A stretch of DNA of 64,000 nt from Ulvibacterium sp965248315 (GTDB taxonomy: Bacteria; Bacteroidota; Bacteroidia; Flavobacteriales; Flavobacteriaceae): positions 4,340,001-4,404,000 of the forward strand of contig NZ_CBDFIX010000002.1 in the NCBI RefSeq assembly GCF_965248315.1. The letters are read 5' to 3'. The notes under the pieces were generated by a model. That model ran no database searches. It saw only the letters and a program-made list of their open reading frames with translations, and was not told where the DNA came from. Positions 61,273-64,000 of the stretch are shown one piece after another; the first letter of the stretch is position 1, and each line of letters opens with the position of its first letter. The position numbers and the translations under genes were made by a program.

Positions 61273-62034
61273 TCATTGATACAAGTCGTCAATATCCGCT
61301 TTACAAAGCTCAAAAAGAAAATTACCCATTTTTTCAGTTACATCCTTGTAAAAACGTTCTCCTTTTTCAGAGGTAGAATATATTGGGTTGCCCACTCCGG
61401 TATCCTCGCTGATTTGGGACCATTTGCGCTCCGCCCAGACCCAACCTTCGGAAAATGCCTTGATCTTGTATTTTTTTGAGGCTCCACTCCCCCATTTTTC
61501 CTTTGGCAATACCAATTCCGGTTTAAGATAAAGCATAAGGCTAGTCTCCATTTCATCGGCATGGTCGCCGCTTTCTTGAAAATAATCCGATTTATCAACA
61601 GCTTGTGGCCAGTTGGAAAAGCTAATAAACATTTTTGGGAATTTCAATCCCAATTCTCGGACCAAGGGCTTGAAATTATTTCCACCATGACTATTAAAAA
61701 TCAATAACTTATGAATTCCCTGACGATTCAACACCTCTACAACATCGCATAGGATGGCATACTGCGTACTGGGATTTAGGTTAATGTCCAAGTAGATATC
61801 GGATTGCCCCGTATTGACTCCAAAAGGAACTGTGGGGAGCACTATAACCTTACCTCCCTTTTCCCAAGCTACCTTCGCCGATCCTGCCGCAAGAGCATCC
61901 GCTTCAAAATTGTCCGTGGCATACGGCAAATGATAATTGTGGGCTTCCGTGGCACCCCAAGGTAAAACGGCCAAATCAAAATTCGCGTCCTTAAGTGCAT
62001 TCCAATTGGTCTCGGCCAAAATATAGGGTCTCAT
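61273..62034 (-). CDS. Creatininase family protein
   Basis: This 253-residue metal-dependent amidohydrolase belongs to the creatininase family. The metal motifs LPWGATEAHNYHLPYATDNF and FNSHGGNNFKPLVREL are present, as is the GDHADEMETSLML block (Glu/His ligands). Family members open cyclic amides or hydrolyse formamides (for example in riboflavin/F420 metabolism), so the true substrate is unknown. It is transcribed alone; a -7 box lies about 18 nt before the ATG. Confidence 0.9.
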   Translation of the reverse strand: MRPYILAETNWNALKDANFDLAVLPWGATEAHNYHLPYATDNFEADALAAGSAKVAWEKGGKVIVLPTVPFGVNTGQSDIYLDINLNPSTQYAILCDVVEVLNRQGIHKLLIFNSHGGNNFKPLVRELGLKFPKMFISFSNWPQAVDKSDYFQESGDHADEMETSLMLYLKPELVLPKEKWGSGASKKYKIKAFSEGWVWAERKWSQISEDTGVGNPIYSTSEKGERFYKDVTEKMGNFLFELCKADIDDLYQ

Positions 62035-62052
62035 ACTGTCTGGTTTTATTGC

Positions 62053-62060
62053 ACAAACTT
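62053..62060 (-). promoter_or_regulatory. Putative -7 box (TAAGTTTG) of the creatininase gene
   Basis: It matches TAnnTTTG on the minus strand and lies 18 nt before the ATG. No TTG at 18-21 nt is seen. Confidence 0.4.
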
Positions 62061-62194
62061 AAAAAGCTATTCCTAAAATATAAATCCAATCGTTCAAAAA
62101 AATCAAAACACCATTGACAAATTCTTCAAAACTAATCTGGTTATCTCATTAAATCCAGAAATTGAGCTAATCTTGATTAGTACATGCACAAAAT

Positions 62195-62980
62195 TTACTT
62201 TGTATACGGAATTGTTTTTAGGATATGATCAATAGCCTTTAGGCGCGCGCTTGTCTTTTTATTAGCATTTATAATCACCCAAGGGGCGTACGAAGTATTT
62301 GTTTTATCCAGCATTACTTCCTTATACTTGGTATATTCTTGCCAAAGTTCTTGGGCCCTTTCATCTACTGGGGACATTTTCCAACGCTTTAGATTACTTT
62401 CCTTAATGTCCTCAAAGCGTTTTTGCTGTTCTTCCTTTGTAATAGAAAAATAAAATTTGATCAAATAGGTATTTGATTGAATGATCATTTTCTCGAAATC
62501 ATTCACTTGAGACATAAAAATGTTATACTCTTCCGGTGTACAAAAACCGTTTACGGGCTCAACCACAGCTCTGTTGTACCAACTCCGGTCAAAGAAAACT
62601 ATTTTACCGGGCTCAGGAAGATTATTCACATATCTTTGAAAATACCACTGTCCTTTCTCATCTTCCGTTGGCTTGTTCAATGCTACTATTCTATAGTACC
62701 TAGGATTAATGTAAGCAGAAATTCGGCGGATCGCTCCTCCCTTTCCCGCAGCATCACGACCCTCGAACAAGACCACTATCTTTTTTCGATTTTCTATGGC
62801 CCAAGTCTGTAACTTGACCAACTCAACCTGACGTCTCCGCAAATTGGTTTCATATTGCGATTCCCTTAACGCCTTTTCCAAATCTAAGTGTTTACTTGCA
62901 AAAAGACTCCGTAAACCTATTTTACTATTTAACAATTTCAGATTTTCCTCGGATAAATCCAGGTCTTTAAGTGAATCCAT
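62195..62980 (-). CDS. Polyphosphate kinase 2 family protein (second copy)
   Basis: This 261-residue PPK2 transfers phosphate between polyphosphate and nucleotides. Walker A is FEGRDAAGKGGAIRR and Walker B is VFFDRSWYNRAVVEP; the lid block KRWKMSPVDERAQELWQEYT is conserved. The preference for ADP, AMP or GDP cannot be told. Its start is 1 bp after the stop of a paralogous PPK2, with which it shares these blocks. Confidence 0.95.
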   Translation of the reverse strand: MDSLKDLDLSEENLKLLNSKIGLRSLFASKHLDLEKALRESQYETNLRRRQVELVKLQTWAIENRKKIVVLFEGRDAAGKGGAIRRISAYINPRYYRIVALNKPTEDEKGQWYFQRYVNNLPEPGKIVFFDRSWYNRAVVEPVNGFCTPEEYNIFMSQVNDFEKMIIQSNTYLIKFYFSITKEEQQKRFEDIKESNLKRWKMSPVDERAQELWQEYTKYKEVMLDKTNTSYAPWVIINANKKTSARLKAIDHILKTIPYTK

Positions 62981-62981
62981 A

Positions 62982-63830
62982 TCAAATGTCTATTTGCTTT
63001 GCATTCCTATAATAGCGAACAATTACATTGGGATCGGGTTGAATCGGTATTTTTGAATAATCCTTCTCCCGGTAATCAAATTTTGAAAGTACATAGCGCA
63101 TACTTTCTAAACGTGCAGTTTGTTTGTCATTGGTCTTTACTATAATCCAGGGGCTAAAATCGGTGTGGGTCTTCGTAAACATTTGTTCCTTGTAGTAGGT
63201 GTACTTGTCCCAAAGTTCCTGGCCTTTCATATCCACCGGACTAAACTTCCACTGCTTTAGCGGATTTCTAAGTCGGGCCGTAAACCTTTTTTTCTGTACT
63301 TCCTTGGAAATGGAAAACCAAAACTTGATCAATATGACGCCATCTTCGTAGAGCATATGTTCAAATCCGGGTACCTGGACCATAAATTGGGCATACTGTT
63401 CCTCATTACAAAAACCCATTACAGGTTCTACTACTGCCCTATTGTACCAGCTTCTGTCAAAAAAAACGATTTCTCCGGGGTTGGGAAGTTCCTTGATATA
63501 TCTTCTAAAATACCATTGTCCTTTTTCATTTTCTGTTGGTTTCGAAAGGGCAACAACCCTTGCTGTCCTAGGGTTCAAATGCTCATAGAAACGCTTTATG
63601 GAACCTCCTTTTCCGGCAGCATCCCTACCCTCAAAAAGAATGGCAACACGTAGATTGTTCTTGGAAACCCACTGTTGTAACGAGACCAATTCGCTTTGAA
63701 GTTTTATGAGCTCCAACTCATACTTCAGTTTTTTAACAACATTGTCAATTTTTATGTTTTTCCTATTGGCAATATCAATTAAATCCTTTCTTGTTTTTAC
63801 GCTTAATAAATCCTCAGAAGTGTATTGCAT
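62982..63830 (-). CDS. Polyphosphate kinase 2 family protein (first copy)
   Basis: This 282-residue PPK2 has Walker A FEGRDAAGKGGSIKR, Walker B VFFDRSWYNRAVVEP and lid KQWKFSPVDMKGQELWDKYT. It differs from the downstream copy in its N terminus and C-terminal tail (DPNVIVRYYRN), so the two probably have different substrates or form a heteromer. The ATG is at 63828-63830. Confidence 0.95.
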   Translation of the reverse strand: MQYTSEDLLSVKTRKDLIDIANRKNIKIDNVVKKLKYELELIKLQSELVSLQQWVSKNNLRVAILFEGRDAAGKGGSIKRFYEHLNPRTARVVALSKPTENEKGQWYFRRYIKELPNPGEIVFFDRSWYNRAVVEPVMGFCNEEQYAQFMVQVPGFEHMLYEDGVILIKFWFSISKEVQKKRFTARLRNPLKQWKFSPVDMKGQELWDKYTYYKEQMFTKTHTDFSPWIIVKTNDKQTARLESMRYVLSKFDYREKDYSKIPIQPDPNVIVRYYRNAKQIDI

Positions 63831-64000
63831 AGTAGTTGCCAGTTAGCAGAAACAATAATCGATTTAAACAATAGAAATACCGCTAGTTTAAAAAAGTAGT
63901 GGTCCCCCAATCGTTCAATAATTCTTCAAAATAGTGTTTTTATGTAAAACAGTTGGGGTGTAGCGACAGAATTAAACGGATTTTTGACAAAAAGATAAAC

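Noticed and set aside
63831..64000. Region upstream of the first PPK2 gene as promoter
   Set aside because: No TAnnTTTG box or other signal was found; the stretch is plain AT-rich intergenic DNA up to the window edge.

Overview
The window is chromosomal DNA from a member of the Bacteroidota, most likely a marine Flavobacteriaceae of the Maribacter/Zobellia type. The evidence is a type IX secretion partner set (PorP/SprF next to a protein with a gliding-motility C-terminal domain), flavobacterial core proteins (DUF3467, DUF2851, a bTHX-like small ribosomal protein, short HPF), AT-rich spacers, almost no Shine-Dalgarno sites, and repeated Bacteroidota-type promoters (TTG, 18-21 nt, TAnnTTTG). 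No rRNA operon, prophage, insertion sequence or CRISPR array is visible.

Layout. Positions 1-4590 (minus) hold a surface-adhesin type operon: a large Asp-rich secreted protein with three almost identical 229-residue repeats, then a PorP/SprF outer-membrane protein, then the start of a TPR/OmpA-type protein cut by the window edge. prfC (plus) follows. Positions 6585-20582 (minus) are the transcription-translation super-operon: hpf, tRNA-Thr(TGT), Tyr, Gly, Thr(GGT), tuf, tRNA-Trp, secE, nusG, rplK, rplA, rplJ, rplL, rpoB, rpoC, ending at a strong terminator before a DUF3467 gene. xerC and rpsU come next; rpsU has a rare strong Shine-Dalgarno site. Positions 21983-28752 (minus) hold an acyl-CoA dehydrogenase, a helix-hairpin-helix membrane protein, an AGCS symporter, a PspC/K+ channel pair, DUF2851 and a rhodanese.

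Positions 28894-36952 (plus) hold a MarR regulator and a YceI protein, then a complete tryptophan operon trpEGDCFBA. The operon is preceded by an 18-codon leader peptide with three consecutive Trp codons and an intrinsic terminator, a classical attenuator. Positions 37016-41360 (plus) hold an M20 peptidase, a membrane class III nucleotide cyclase and a lipoprotein built of four ~110-residue repeats. Positions 41449-48033 (mostly minus) hold ppc, a possible uracil-DNA glycosylase, a 42-codon bTHX-like gene (plus), a lipoprotein, yaaA, an RluA-type pseudouridine synthase and a PASTA protein, divergent from ddl and coaD. Positions 49801-53944 carry a PAS histidine kinase with its response regulator and an M14 peptidase lipoprotein. 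Positions 53946-61224 hold a Nudix gene divergent from pyrE, a SRPBCC protein, birA, rsfS, ftsH, a LUD protein, and the overlapping phospholipid genes cdsA-psd-ACBP. The window ends with a creatininase-family gene and two adjacent PPK2 polyphosphate kinases (minus).

Most of the window is conserved core genome. The less ordinary signals are the homogenised GC-rich repeat in the T9SS substrate, the four-repeat lipoprotein, the trp attenuator, several apparently leaderless promoters (trpL, xerC, pyrE), the rpsU Shine-Dalgarno site, the rplL-rpoB hairpin, and the E. coli-like tRNA4-tuf order. I did not find a clearly novel multi-gene system.
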